This document shows, piece after piece, positions 9,634 through 20,879 of a stretch of DNA of 64,000 bases. Both the position numbers and the translations under genes were made by a program. The notes beneath the pieces were generated by a model, which saw only the letters and a program-made list of their open reading frames with translations, had not been told where the DNA came from and searched no databases. The stretch is from Adiantum capillus-veneris (taxonomy: Eukaryota; Streptophyta; Polypodiopsida; Polypodiales; Pteridaceae), in contig CM043962.1 in NCBI GenBank assembly GCA_014529385.2, positions 129,518,074 to 129,582,073 of the forward strand, given 5' to 3'. Positions within the stretch are counted from its first letter, which is position 1, and every line of letters begins with the position of its first letter.

Positions 9634-12600
9634 TTATCCTTGAATGCTGATTGAAGATGAGCAAAAGCTCAACTTCTCCTTGTTGACCACCTTTGTAAAC
9701 ATGTCTGCAAGATTTTCACTTGTATGCACCTTTCCTAGCTTTAGTTGTCCCTCTTCCAAAAGAGTGCGTATGAAATGATATCTCACCTCAATGTGCTTTG
9801 TCCTTGAATGAAAGGCTGAGTTCTTCGCAAGATGGATAGTGCTTTGGCTATCACTGTACAAGACACAATTGTCTTGTTTGAATCCAAGCTCTTCTAAGAA
9901 TCTGTGAAGCCACAGAATTTCTTTGCTTGCCTCCGTCATTGCTACATACTCTGCTTCCGTGGTAGAAAGTGAAACCACTTTCTGCAGCTTTGAAGCCCAG
10001 CTTAGTGCTGTGCCTCCAACCGTGAACACATAGCCAGTAGTGCTCCTTCGAGTATCTTTGTCACCTGCCATATCTGCATCAGCATACCCTTCTAGAAAAA
10101 TATCAGTTCCTCCAAAATACAAAGCATTTGTTGTTGTCCCTTTTAGATACCTAAGTATCCACTTCACAGCTTGCCAATGCTCTTTACCTGGGTTGTCCAT
10201 GAACCTACTCACAACTCCCACTGCATGTGCAATGTCTGGCCTTGTCCAGACCATAGCATACATTAGAGAACCTACCGCTGCAGCATATGGAACTTTAGAC
10301 ATATAGGCTATCTCCTCTTGTGTCTTTGGACACATATCCTTCGTTAGTTTAAAATGACCAGCCAAAGGTGTAGAAACTGGTTTTGCATTTTGCATTGCAA
10401 ACCTTTCTAGTACCTTCTTGATGTAATCTTCTTGAGATAGCTTTATTGTCTTCTTCGTCCTGTCCCTTGATATTTTCATACCAAGTATCCTCTTTGCAGC
10501 ACCTAAATCTTTCATTGAAAAAGATTTGGACAGCTCCTCTTTTAAGTCTTTGATGTCCTGCATGTTAGCACTTGCAATCAACATGTCATCAACATACAAC
10601 ATTAGGATGATGAATTTTCCATCTCCCAAATTCTTCGTGTAGACGCAGTGATCCGAGTTGCATCTTGTGAATCCATGATCCAACATCCATCGATCAAACT
10701 TCAAGTACCATTGTCTTGATGCTTGCTTTAAACCATACAAGCTCTTCTTTAATCTGCAAACCATTTTCTCCTTACCTTTTACTTCATACCCCTTTGGTTG
10801 AAGCATGTAGATTTCCTCCTCTAAGTCACCATGAGGGAATGCCGTATTTACATCCATTTGCTCGAGATTTAGATCATGAGCAGCCACAAGGCTTAAGACA
10901 AGCCTAATTGAGTTCATTTTTACAACAGGAGAAAATATTTCATTGAAGTCAATACCTTTCTTTTGAGAAAAACCTTTTACCACAAGCCTAGACTTGTACC
11001 TTTTCTTCCCACCTTCTTCTTCCTTTAGCTTGTACACCCATTTGTTTTGAAGTGCCCGCTTACCTTTAGGCAAATCAACCAACTCCCATGTTTGGTTGCG
11101 ATGTAGTGAGTCCATCTCCACTTGCATGCTCTTCGTCCATTCTTCTTTGGATTCATGTTGCATAGCTTCTTCATATGATTCCGGCTCTCCAAAATCTGAG
11201 ATCAAGAGATGGTTGAAGGAAGGAACAAACCTTTCTGGAGGTCTACTTGCTCTTGTAGATCTTCGGGGAATAGGTTGAGGCTCCTCATTTGGTTGCAGTT
11301 GTTGCACATTGTCACCGTTTGCAGTCCTTGAGTCTTCACCGTCCTCAAGCTCCATGTACTCATCACCTGTTTCTTTTGTTTGTTTTCTTTCCAAGTAATC
11401 TTTGTACATATTTTGTTCGTTAAAAATTACATCCCTACTCCTTAAGATTTTACCATCTTCAGGATTCCATAGGCGATACCCAAAGTCTCCTTCTCCATAG
11501 CCAATGAAGAAACACTTTTTGGACTTTGCATCTAACTTTGATCTTAGGCTTCTATCTATGTGCATGAAAGCCTCACACCCAAACACTTTGAGAAATGCAT
11601 AATTCACCGGTTTACCTGTCCATGCCTCTTCTGGAACTCCCCCATCCAATGCCGTTGAGGGTGACCGATTGATTAAGTACACAGACGTACTTACAGCTTC
11701 CGCCCAAAGCTCAAGCGGTAGGCCTGCATGTAGCCGCATGCTTCGTGCTCGTTCCGTGATTGTCCTGTTCATCCTTTCCAAAATCCCATTTTGTTGAGGT
11801 GTCCTTGGGGTTGTCCTTTTCCTCCGAATGCCATTGCTAGCACAAAAGCTTTCAAAAGCTTGGCTGCAATATTCGCCTCCATTGTCGGATCTGAGGCATT
11901 TAACCTTGGTACCTGTTTCATTCTCCACAAAGGCTTTCCACCTTTGAAATATGGAAAATACATCGGATTTATTCTTCATGACATAAACCCATGTTTTTCT
12001 AGTCGCATCGTCTATGAATGTTACATAGTACAATGAGCCACCAAGTGATGGTGTACTTGCAGGACCCCAAACATCAGAATGAACCAACTCAAGTTTTTTA
12101 TTTTTTCTTTCATTTCCTGATTTTTGAAATTTTACCCTCTTTTGTTTACCATAAACACAATCTTCACAGAACTCTAAGTCCACTTCTTTCAAACCTGGTA
12201 GAAGCTTCTTTGTTTGAAGGATTTGCATTCCTTTGGCACTCATATGCCCAAGTCGGTAGTGCCACACCGCACTGTCAACTTCTGTAGTTGCTGCACAAGC
12301 TGAAGGTTGCGTGCTAACAGTACACAAGTAAAGTGTACCGACTTTTTCACCCTTGGCAACCACCAAAGATCCCTTTGAGATCTTCCACCGTTTGTTTCCG
12401 AATGCAATGTTGTGACCTTCATCGTCCAATTGTCCTGTAGAGATCAAATTTTTGCGAAGAGAAGGAACATGCCTAACATCTTTAAGCTTCCATTCATTTC
12501 CGTTAGTAGTTTTGACAGAAACTGTACCTTTGCCGACAATCTCACAAGCTTCATCATCTCCCAAGTATACATACCCAAAATTACCTTTGGTGTAGTCTTG

Positions 12601-13524
12601 GAAATGTTGCTTGTGTGGTGTCGCATGGAATGAAGCCCCGGAATCTACTATCCAGGAATTAAACACATTGTCTAATGAGAGAATTAGAGCATCTTGCTCT
12701 ACTTTACCTGCCACATTGGCCTCCGATGTTGGCTTGTTGTCTTGAGACTCTGTCTCCTTCTTCTTCTTGGACCAGCAATCCTTCTTGACGTGGCCCTTCT
12801 TGCCGCAGTTCCAACATTCAAGAACTGACTTTGTGCGTGACTTGCTCCGCCTTGAGCGATCACGACCCTTTTGGTTTTTGAACCTCTCCTTAAGCCTTCC
12901 TCTTGTTTCCACTGATAGTGCAGCACTTGATGATTCTCCCGTGCTTCTCCTTCGCATTTCCTCGCTTAGGAGAACACCCACAACATCATCAAACTTAAGA
13001 GTATTTGTGCCAGAGATAGAATTACTTACAGCCATCACAAGGCTGTCCCAACTATCCGGTAGAGATGATAGTATAAGGAGAGCTCGCACTTCGTCATCGA
13101 AATTGATTTTCACTAATCGAAGTTGACTTATGTTTGTGTTAAAGTCATTTAGGTGTTCTGCAACTGAACCATTCTCTGCCATCTTTAGATTGAACAAGCG
13201 CTTCATAAGAAATACCTTATTGGATGCTGATGGTTTCTCGTAGAAGTCTTCAAGTGACTTCATCAAGTCCTCCGTGGTCTTCATCTCCGAAACATTGAAG
13301 GCCACCGTTGACGCCAAGCTCAACCGGATTGTTCCCAGTGCCTTTCGATCAAGGACAATCCATGCTTCATCTGCCATTGTTGCGGGCTTCTTCGCAAGAC
13401 CGCCTAGTGGCAAATAGAGGTCCTTTTGGTAGAGATAGTCTTCAATCTGCATCTTCCAATGTTGGTAGTTTTTGCCGTTGAACTTCTCAATCTTGAGCTT
13501 CCCTTCCTCCGCCATAACTCCCAC
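9634..13524 (-). CDS. Ty1/copia gag-pol polyprotein
   Basis: This is one open frame of 1296 codons with no internal stop, the usual length for a plant copia polyprotein. In order: gag (about 1-230); CCHC zinc knuckle CWNCGKKGHVKKDC (about 237-250); aspartic protease with DSGASFH (about 294-300); integrase with its HH-CC finger (HYRLGH, CEDC, about 422-456) and DDE core including RSDNGGEY (about 546-553) and a Glu near 584; reverse transcriptase (about 800-1050) with YVDDM near 977; and RNase H with ADADMAG and STTEAEYVA. The integrase-before-RT order defines copia. The first Met lies 51 bases inside the primer site; the Met at codon 4 is an alternative. One oddity is MDVNTAFPHGD, where Leu is usual in place of Pro. 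The product would form virus-like particles and copy element RNA. Confidence 0.95.
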   Translation of the reverse strand: MGVMAEEGKLKIEKFNGKNYQHWKMQIEDYLYQKDLYLPLGGLAKKPATMADEAWIVLDRKALGTIRLSLASTVAFNVSEMKTTEDLMKSLEDFYEKPSASNKVFLMKRLFNLKMAENGSVAEHLNDFNTNISQLRLVKINFDDEVRALLILSSLPDSWDSLVMAVSNSISGTNTLKFDDVVGVLLSEEMRRRSTGESSSAALSVETRGRLKERFKNQKGRDRSRRSKSRTKSVLECWNCGKKGHVKKDCWSKKKKETESQDNKPTSEANVAGKVEQDALILSLDNVFNSWIVDSGASFHATPHKQHFQDYTKGNFGYVYLGDDEACEIVGKGTVSVKTTNGNEWKLKDVRHVPSLRKNLISTGQLDDEGHNIAFGNKRWKISKGSLVVAKGEKVGTLYLCTVSTQPSACAATTEVDSAVWHYRLGHMSAKGMQILQTKKLLPGLKEVDLEFCEDCVYGKQKRVKFQKSGNERKNKKLELVHSDVWGPASTPSLGGSLYYVTFIDDATRKTWVYVMKNKSDVFSIFQRWKAFVENETGTKVKCLRSDNGGEYCSQAFESFCASNGIRRKRTTPRTPQQNGILERMNRTITERARSMRLHAGLPLELWAEAVSTSVYLINRSPSTALDGGVPEEAWTGKPVNYAFLKVFGCEAFMHIDRSLRSKLDAKSKKCFFIGYGEGDFGYRLWNPEDGKILRSRDVIFNEQNMYKDYLERKQTKETGDEYMELEDGEDSRTANGDNVQQLQPNEEPQPIPRRSTRASRPPERFVPSFNHLLISDFGEPESYEEAMQHESKEEWTKSMQVEMDSLHRNQTWELVDLPKGKRALQNKWVYKLKEEEGGKKRYKSRLVVKGFSQKKGIDFNEIFSPVVKMNSIRLVLSLVAAHDLNLEQMDVNTAFPHGDLEEEIYMLQPKGYEVKGKEKMVCRLKKSLYGLKQASRQWYLKFDRWMLDHGFTRCNSDHCVYTKNLGDGKFIILMLYVDDMLIASANMQDIKDLKEELSKSFSMKDLGAAKRILGMKISRDRTKKTIKLSQEDYIKKVLERFAMQNAKPVSTPLAGHFKLTKDMCPKTQEEIAYMSKVPYAAAVGSLMYAMVWTRPDIAHAVGVVSRFMDNPGKEHWQAVKWILRYLKGTTTNALYFGGTDIFLEGYADADMAGDKDTRRSTTGYVFTVGGTALSWASKLQKVVSLSTTEAEYVAMTEASKEILWLHRFLEELGFKQDNCVLYSDSQSTIHLAKNSAFHSRTKHIEVRYHFIRTLLEEGQLKLGKVHTSENLADMFTKVVNKEKLSFCSSSISIQG

Positions 13525-13574
13525 TCAATTCAAGGAATCCTTTCCTTGAGATAATTTAGCTACGATCAAACCTT

Positions 13575-13586
13575 GCTCTGATACCA
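13575..13586 (-). other. Primer binding site of the nested copia
   Basis: The plus strand reads GCTCTGATACCA, complementary to the initiator-Met tRNA end, two bases from the LTR. Confidence 0.9.
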
Positions 13587-13588
13587 CT

Positions 13589-14319
13589 TGTTAGGAAATA
13601 AGACGTAGCTAAATAGATAATTGAGTAGATTACTTAATGGAGAGAGACAGATTTATATACACGAGATTATAGAATAGAGAGAGAGATAGTACACACGATA
13701 TACGTGGTTCACCCAATGTGGGCTACGTCCACGGGAAAGCAGCCACTCAATGGCTTTAGTACTTCAAAACAAGAAGTAGTTTACAAAGGGATTATACCCT
13801 TAATGGAGCTCCCTCCTTGCTTCACTCTCACCACCTCACACTCACCTTGTTGCATCAACTTCACACTATGAAATGTGTGTAGAAATGGCCTCCTTTTATA
13901 GGCCAAAAGGGCTGCCCTCTCTTATGAGAGACAGCCATGTGTAGCCGTCCTTGTGCGAATAAGTCCAAATCGGACCCTCCAATCTGCCCATGTGTGGCCG
14001 CCCTTGAGAAGACAAGTCCGCTTTTGAATTCGGCCACCGGCCACCGGCCATTGACTTCCGACCACCGGCCAACCGACCGGTTGTTTTCCGACCACTTTCC
14101 GGCCGTCGTCCGACCATAATATTCCGGCGGAAAAAAAGTCTCGGGGGCCTCCGCCCCCGAGGCCTTTAAAGTTGCCCCTGATTCTTGTCCGTGAATTTTT
14201 TTGTTTCCGGTGAGTGATTTTCCTTCACGCATGATGGCTTCTCCTCATAATGGGGGCCTTAAAAATGTGCGTTTTTACCACAGAAAATTACAAGGGTAAA
14301 TCAGGCTCCATACTTAACA
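13589..14319 (-). repeat. 5' LTR of the nested copia
   Basis: It is 731 bp and nearly identical to 8823-9573. A TATAAAAGG box lies at about 13893-13901 on the minus strand. Confidence 0.9.
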
Positions 14320-14324
14320 TTTTT

Positions 14325-15143
14325 ATTTTCACTTTTTTTTAATTAGCCAATCTAATTAACCCTTTTAAAATAAGAGGGTTTTCACACCCCCTTTGTGAAG
14401 TCGACACTGCTTTGAGCCATTGCTTCCGACACAACAAGCTTTGTCCTTTTGGTGGTGAAGTTGGTCGTTCAAGGCATAGCCTACCAAAGTGTTTCTTGGC
14501 AATTGTGTAGCAGATAACCAAGGCAATGTGTGGTGCTTTTGATGAATTCATTGCAGAAAATGTGTTTAAAGATACTCAAACCAATTGTGCTCGACTAATA
14601 TAGAATCTTCAAGCTCTTTTGCAGATTCACATATGACATCAAAGATCGACAACTTCTCCGAACCTGCTCAAGCAACAATATGCTGAGTTCAAAATTAGTT
14701 TATCTATTGAGTCTCCTAAGTCTACCAGGATTTTGTTTATATCATCATCTATATTTTGTCAAAGCTTTGTTTTATTTTGTCAGTTGTCAATCATGGTCAT
14801 GTCCCTTTTGTACGAGTTATAGACACTGTCACCTATGAGTGGTAAGACCTCCCAATTTATCCTTTTTTGTTCTCAAGTCCCATTTTTTTGTCCCGCTTCT
14901 CATGAGGTTACTGGGTACACCTAAAACCCAAGGTTTGGAAGTGAACCAAAAACTCCATTTTTGGTCGCTCATTTTTTGACCTACACCCTATCTGTTCAAG
15001 GGGGGGTTCTACTATCATAGCACTAGGTTATGGATACACCAGAAATCCTTGGTTGTGAGAGAACCTAAAACTCACGGTTGTCGAGTATACCAAAAACTCG
15101 AGGTATCATGAGTTTCTTCTGTAGTTCGGGCTTGAGGGGGGAT
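14325..15143 (+). other. Noncoding interior and polypurine tract of the non-autonomous element
   Basis: The stretch lacks any long frame. It contains a run of short similar phrases near 14900-15110 ('aaaacccaagg', 'agaaatccttgg', 'aaaactcacgg') that look like decayed local repeats. It ends in the purine tract gaggggggat at about 15133-15142, just before the right LTR. Confidence 0.6.
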
Positions 15144-15324
15144 TGTTGGGTATGCAAGCCAGGATTCAATAGTGTCTAAGCCCGTGAGAACAAGTCTCAA
15201 GACATGCAGGTATAGACCATCAGTTAGACAAAAGTTTGCATGGTTATTTTTGCCCTTATATGTAAGCTCATTTGTGTTTACAAGAGATCAATCAAAGCGT
15301 GCAATTTTTTGTTCTCTCGTTCTG

Positions 15325-15358
<34 letters not shown>

Positions 15359-15416
15359 CTGTTGCACCTTCTCCTAGCCATGGCACCCCAAAGGCGGCAT
15401 ACACCATAGGCAATTC
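15144..15416 (+). repeat. Right LTR of the non-autonomous element (3' end lost)
   Basis: It matches the left LTR from TGTTGGG onward, with a shorter (CT)n tract at about 15325-15352. Similarity stops at 15416, six bases before the expected CCAACA end. Confidence 0.8.
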
Positions 15417-16490
15417 TTGTTCTTCAGGACCTTGCACTCGTCGAGCTTCAAAACAAACTTGAGAACCCCACCGCACTCCTCTCGACTGATGTCAAAGAAG
15501 TGAACTGCATACCTTTGCAATGCTTCAAGATCAACAAAGAGGTTGTTGTGCTCGTTAAACTGTAGCTCTCTGTCACCCTTGCCTAAGAACGTTGCTTCAA
15601 TATGGAATGGTGACCCAAGTTTCTCAAACACCTCATCGTTTATGTGCCGGCGAGCAGCCTTTACGTGTGATGGCTTTGGGAGAAATGATCCTCTCTGTAG
15701 TTTATTTTGAGACCTTTTAGTTGATGCTTTGAAGAGTGCCCTGTATCCCATCTGCAAGATGCCACTCTCATCAAGTATTGCTTGCACTTCCATTGGTTCC
15801 AGCTGATTCTCGTCCATGAAGGAGGTAAGGAGCCTCCCTTTCAACTTACAATTTTTTTTTTTTGAGTTATCATCTCTTCAACTACTTCTTTTGGAACTAG
15901 ACAGCTGTAATGCACTCCGGCATTGAAGCCTACATCGTTGCCCAAAAAACACCATGCGTTATGATCATGTATAAGAAAGTGTATCCGTTTCTTTGTGAAG
16001 CACATTGAAGATACAAAAGCAAAAACAAACTTCGAGTTACCTTATAGCTCGTATTTGTTTTTTTAGGCCACCACTACCAATCTTCATGTTCTCAATGTTG
16101 CACACATCTCGTTTTCTTTCCGACTACCAAGCACGGTGTCTTTCTCTCGCAAACTTGTGATCTTCTTCTCAAGGCTTTGGATTGTTTCTTTGTTTGATGA
16201 AATCTTCTGAGAGCATGCTTCATTAAGTTTCTTCAGCTGCATGTTCTCCATCGCCCGGAGGTTTCTTTGTCTTTTCGCATTCAATCCTCTCATTTCCAAA
16301 TGTTTGGTGTATCCCAATAGCCCATCCTTTCCATCACCTGTGAAATGTAAGAGGTTAGTGATATTAGCAAAGGGAGGTGGCGCATTTGTCGTAGGATCCT
16401 TTGGATAAATAGACCATCGGTCCATAAATTCAAATGATGTTCCTTGTTTGTCCTTGTAAGTTCTTTCTCCCGTTGAGATAAGAAAGACTC
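15417..16490 (-). pseudogene. Unidentified minus-strand gene, upstream part, interrupted by an LTR element
   Basis: Minus-strand coding-like sequence occurs at 16084-16490 and 15417-15844. The first holds SFEFMDRWSIYPKDP and, further on, a basic, coiled-coil-like segment (IQSLEKKITSLREKD). The second has a protein-like body (GYRALFKASTKRS, HVKAARRHINDEVFEKLGSP, ISREECGGVLKFVLKLDE) that runs right up to the truncated LTR. The region between them (about 15845-16083) is AT-rich and may be an intron. With the part at 7399-8253 it probably formed one gene before the insertion. The minus-strand CCAAT near 16890 may belong to its promoter. The family is not recognised. Confidence 0.45.
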
Positions 16491-16960
16491 CCTCCTACGT
16501 TTCTACAACGTTGCGTACTCTTGCAATACATCAACATGAAGATGATGTGTGTTCTTTATTTGGGTAAGTGTTGAAGATGAAGGGGTTGAGGATTGCAAGT
16601 TCAAATTGGTGTTTTCATCAAAAAAAGAAGCGTTCTCCATTCCTAGAGTTGATAGAGAAATAGACAGACACGCAAAAATCATGAATTATCTAACGTTTTG
16701 GGAGGGAAGGCCATATTCTCATGTTTAGAGTTGATAGAGTTCCTGTGCATTATGTTTTTGGAGGGAACGCTTGTAAGTTGGATTTTCAAATCATTAGTCA
16801 TACGGTTAGTTAGATTCTTGACAAGAGAACGAAGGATAAGAATGATAAAGATGGCGGCTACCTACCACAGAATGTCATTTTGGCTTTTTATTGGCGCAAA
16901 AAAGTATCACATAAAATGCACAATTTAACATTTTCATTTTCTCTCTCTAAGCCGACGTGG
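16491..16960. other. Upstream flank of the split gene
   Basis: No coding frame is supported. The stretch lies between the 5' end of the minus-strand gene and the truncated 3' end of the decayed copia. Confidence 0.4.
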
Positions 16961-16969
16961 AACTTCTTA

Positions 16970-18387
16970 TAGGGCCCAAAAGTGACTCCAACTTTCTCTT
17001 AATGCTCGAATGAAACACTAGATTGTTAGCCAAGGCAATAGCACTCTGACTGTCACAATAAAGAAAATGGTGTACACTGATCCAATCCAAGATCTTTTAC
17101 TAGGCAAGCAAGCCAAATATCTTCTTTGTATGCCTCACTCAATGCAACATACTCTACCTCTGTGGTAGAAACGGATGTACAGTCTTGAAGAACGGATCTC
17201 CAAGAAATGGTAGAACCAGCAAATGTAAATCCAACCTGTTGTTGCTTTATGACTGTCAACACAACCTGCATAATCACTATCTACAAATACTTGAATGGAT
17301 GACTCTCCACAACCATAGCATATCTGTCTATCTGCAGTGCCACTCACGTATCTGAGAATCCACTTGACAGCATCCCAATGCTTTTTACGAGGGTTAGACA
17401 TAACGTTGCTAATAACTCCCACTGCATGTGAAATGTTAGGTCTTGTAGCCACCATGGCATACATGAGACTACCACAAGATGAAGCATAAGGAACCTTAGC
17501 CATTGCAGCTTTTTCCTCATCAAATTTGGGACAATCGTTCTTGCTAAGTTTCAAATATGCAGGCAATGGAGTACTCAAAGCCTTCCCCTTCTGCATGTTG
17601 AAATGATCAAGAACCTTGTGCACATACTCTTTTTGAGAAAGGGACAAAAACCGCTTCTTACGGTCATGAGTAATGCGCATACCCAAAATGTGATTGGCTT
17701 CACCCAAATCTTTCATGTCAAATTGAATTTTTAGCTTGGTTTTCAAGTCAGCAATGTCCTTCTTGGAATGACTAGCAATAAGCATGTCATATACATAAAG
17801 GATAAGCATAATAAGATGTCCCATGTAAAGACATGGACCCTCATTACTGCACTTATAGCCTACAGAACGCATAAATGCAACAAACTTTTGATACCATTGT
17901 CTAGATGATTGCTGCAAGCCATAGAGACTTTTCAGAAGCTTACAGATCGAATGTTCCTTTCCCTTTAGCACAAACCCTTCCAGTTGTTTCATATAAATCT
18001 CTTTCTCAAGATCACCATCTAAGAAAGTTGTAATGACATCCATTTGATCAAGCTCATATCTTCAGTGGCAACCAAAGCAAGCAACATTCTCAATGTGTTC
18101 ATCTTGACCACTGCAGAAAAGATTTCTTGGAAATTGACACCATATTCTTGCTTGAAACCTTTGGCCACTAAAGGAGCTTTGTAATTGTCAGTCTTCTTCT
18201 TGTAGACCCATTTACAAGGCAATGATTTCCTACCTTTTGACAGTGGAACAAGTTCCCATGTTTTGTTCTTTGCAATACTGGACAGCTCCCTCTTCATAGA
18301 ATGTTCCCATTGAACCTTATCATTGGCTAGCATAGCCTCTTTGTAACAATAAGGCTCACCACTATCTGTTAGCAAAACAAAATCCAC
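16970..18387 (-). pseudogene. Copia reverse transcriptase and RNase H remnant
   Basis: Frames at 18019-18387 (ELVPLSKGRK, KWVYKKKT), 17135-18043 and 17053-17277 read as one copia RT-RNase H. The RT shows the segments usual around the catalytic core (SLYGLQQSSRQWY, LILYVYDMLIAS). The canonical YVDDM has become YVYDM, so one catalytic Asp is lost. RNase H shows VDSDYAGC and TEVEYVALSEA in different frames. Frameshifts occur near 18030 and 17200. It is not functional. Confidence 0.85.
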
Positions 18388-18399
18388 TCCTGGAACAAA

Positions 18400-19500
18400 A
18401 CTTTATGGCGGATGTGAGACTCTTTGAGATCTCTGCGGCGGCTGATTAGAACTCACTAGCTGGTGTAGTAATTGGCTCGGGAGATGTCTAAATAGGAGGT
18501 GATACATTGGAAAACATCACTTGTTGAAATTCAACCTCTTTCACTGGTTGTCGATGCATATTAGTCTCATTAAAGAAAACATCACTTCTAGGATCACAAA
18601 TTGACTTTTCGGATCCCATAAACAATAGCCAAATTGACCATCTACACCATAGCCAATGAAGATGCATTTGTTGGACTTAGGATCTACCTTGGCACACAAC
18701 TCTTTGGGCGCATGTGTATAAGCTTCACATCCAAATGTGCGGAGTTTTTCAGAAGAAAATTTATGTCATGACCATAACTCCAAAGGTACAGAAACTGTAA
18801 TGAAGCATGTGGTGATCTATTGATCAAGTACACGGCTGTGTATAATGCTTCGGGCCAAAATGCTTGCGGTAAATTAGCGTGTGATATCATAGACATAAAT
18901 CCCCTCTTGGATGGTCCTATTCATTCGTTTCACAGCACCATTTTGTGTAGGGGTATAAGGAGAGTTGTAAACTCACGCTTAATTCCCCTACTTGAAGAGA
19001 AGTATGTAAACTCTTTGGAGACATATTCTCTACCTGTCTAAGCGCAAAGATTTCAACTTATGTTCAAACCGAGTTTCAACACTAGATAAAAACTTCTTGA
19101 ATTAAGAAAAGGTCTCATCCTTAGACTTCATGGCGTAGTGTGTTGCATCATCCATGAATGTAACATAATAGGATGCACCACCATGGGATTTAGAAGGCAT
19201 AAGCCCACATAAATCATTGAGCACAATTTCTAAGGATTTTCTTTCTTTGTCAAAATAATGTGTACAATGTGTCCGTGTTTGTTTTCCATATTGAAAGTGC
19301 TCACAAAAGGGAAAATAAAAAAAAATGACAAAGACGGTAAGTAGCCCAAACGAGAGAGTGTCTCCATTTCCTTCTTTGACATATGTCCTAACCGGCTATG
19401 CCACAAAGCAACGGTTGGCAGCTCAGTTACAGAAAGAACACTGTTTTTATCAGATACATAAAGAGGATAAAGTGAACCAACTTTAGAACCATGGGCTATA
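18400..19500 (-). pseudogene. Copia integrase remnant
   Basis: The region between protease and RT retains short integrase-like pieces on the minus strand, the clearest at 18684-18896 (ALYTAVYLINRSPHASL). The remainder is broken by stops and small indels, and no intact DDE triad can be followed. Confidence 0.65.
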
Positions 19501-19523
19501 ATAAGATGACCCTTTGCAACAAG

Positions 19524-20022
19524 TCAAGATTGCTCATGAAAAGTGACTTCGTAACCCAAGTCATCAAGATGTCCAATCAAAATTAGATTGCCTATCAAGG
19601 CTAGAACATGATGCACATTATGGATGATAAGCTTCACCCCATTTTCCATAACCATGGCAATATCACTGACACCAACAATGTCACAAGAGTAACTGTCACC
19701 AAATGTAATAGAGCCAATGGTTTCCTTGTATGTAGTAAACCAATGCCTATGAGGTGTAACTGTCACCAAATGTAATACAGCCAATGGTTTCCTTGTATGT
19801 AGTAAACCAATGCCTATGAGGTGTGACATGCAACGAAGCACCCGAATCAAGAATCCATGTATGGGATACTTTGCCACTAACAAGGAGTTCAACTGGCATA
19901 GAACTCTGCAAAGATAGAGTTTCTTTTGCATCATAAAAGACATATATATTTTTAGTCAACATATTAATGTCTTGCGCATCATTGCCATCCTGAACTATGT
20001 TTAGTTCTTCAATCTTAACCAA
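19524..20022 (-). pseudogene. Copia protease and pre-integrase remnant
   Basis: The minus strand shows ILDSGASLHVTPHRHWF, the copia protease active-site region, followed by the usual glycine-rich continuation. A direct duplication of about 67 bp ('gtaactgtcaccaaatgtaat...gtagtaaaccaatgcctatg', near 19690-19820) repeats part of it and breaks the frame. Confidence 0.8.
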
Positions 20023-20039
20023 ACTCTTTGGTTTCTCCT

Positions 20040-20876
20040 TTTTATCATCATGATCTTTGCCTTTACCTTTGCCCTTCTCTTTGTCACGCTTCCAAGGATA
20101 ACAATCCTTCTTTATGTGACCAAACTTATCAAAATAATGGCATTGAACATTGTGGCAACCACATGAGACTTTGATCTATCCTTTGATGCATCTCTATTGT
20201 CCTCTTTCTTGGAGTCGGGTTGCGAACAACGGCCCTTATGTTGCCTATCATCCCTTTGCACATAATGATCTTCGCCATAATGGGAGCTAGTCATGGTCTT
20301 TCAACGCATCTCCTTTGACAAAAGTGCACTAGTAACATCATCGTATTTTAGCATACCATTAGGAGCAGAGTTACTGACAGTTGTGCAAAAGATATCCCAA
20401 GAGGGTGGCAATGAACAAAGAAAAAATATTGCTTTCATCTTATCATCAATGGTCATGCCTTGTGCATGAATCTGGGCAAAAAGGAAATCAAGATCATCGA
20501 TATGGTTGGCAACGCTAGTTGACTCCTTCATATGAAGGTTGAAATTTTTTTGCATCATGGAAACATTATTGCTAGCCGTATCCTTTTCATAAGTGTCGCA
20601 TAATTTCTTCCATAAAGCATGACTAGTCTCGCATTCTAACACTAAAAAGTACACCGACTCATCAAGGTGCAGTCTAATCGTAGACTTGCATAGCTCATCA
20701 AGCTCCTCCCACTGAAACTGAGTTATGTGCATATCTGCAGTTCTAGCCGCATAAGCAATAGGCAACTTTTGCTTCTTTTAGACAAGCACATCATGCATTT
20801 GGTTCTTCCAAAGCTGAAAACTAGTGCCATCAAACTTTTTTATGTTATAAATGTCATGGTCTTTGCTAGTAGACAT
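20040..20876 (-). pseudogene. Copia gag remnant with degraded zinc knuckle
   Basis: From an ATG at 20876 the minus strand reads like copia gag (IKKFDGTSFQLWKNQM), stops once near 20780, and continues at 20301-20765 with the typical segments LWKKLCDTYEKD and LCSLPPSWD. A basic, frame-broken segment at 20040-20300 corresponds to the zinc-knuckle region. Confidence 0.8.
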
Positions 20877-20879
20877 GGT

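Larger units (their letters stand above)
8823..14319 (-). mobile_element. Young, apparently complete Ty1/copia retrotransposon, nested
   Basis: LTRs at 8823-9573 and 13589-14319 begin TGTTA and end TAACA. The 5-bp flanks are TTTTT on both sides (8818-8822 and 14320-14324). That agrees with a target duplication, though its low complexity weakens the point. The primer site is 13575-13586, the polypurine tract about 9574-9592, and one uninterrupted gag-pol frame lies between. By eye the LTRs differ by six or seven substitutions, one deletion of about 20 bp and a GA-run length change, so the insertion is recent. It sits inside the internal region of the non-autonomous LTR element. Confidence 0.93.
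8254..15416 (+). mobile_element. Non-autonomous LTR retrotransposon containing a nested copia element
   Basis: Two LTRs sharing 'tgttgggtatgcaagcc' lie at 8254-8560 and 15144-15416. The first ends in CCCAACA, the inverse of its TGTTGGG start, and is followed by a Met-tRNA primer site at 8563-8574. A purine tract (gaggggggat) precedes the second. Without the nested copia, the internal part is only about 1.08 kb (8561-8822 plus 14325-15143) and holds no gag or pol, so the element is of the short non-autonomous (TRIM or small LARD) kind. The right LTR lacks its last six bases and no target duplication is visible, which suggests a small deletion at that edge. Confidence 0.75.

Noticed and set aside
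14339-14551. Coding gene inside the non-autonomous LTR element
   Set aside because: A 70-codon frame with no motif, expected by chance, and the rest of the internal region is frame-free.
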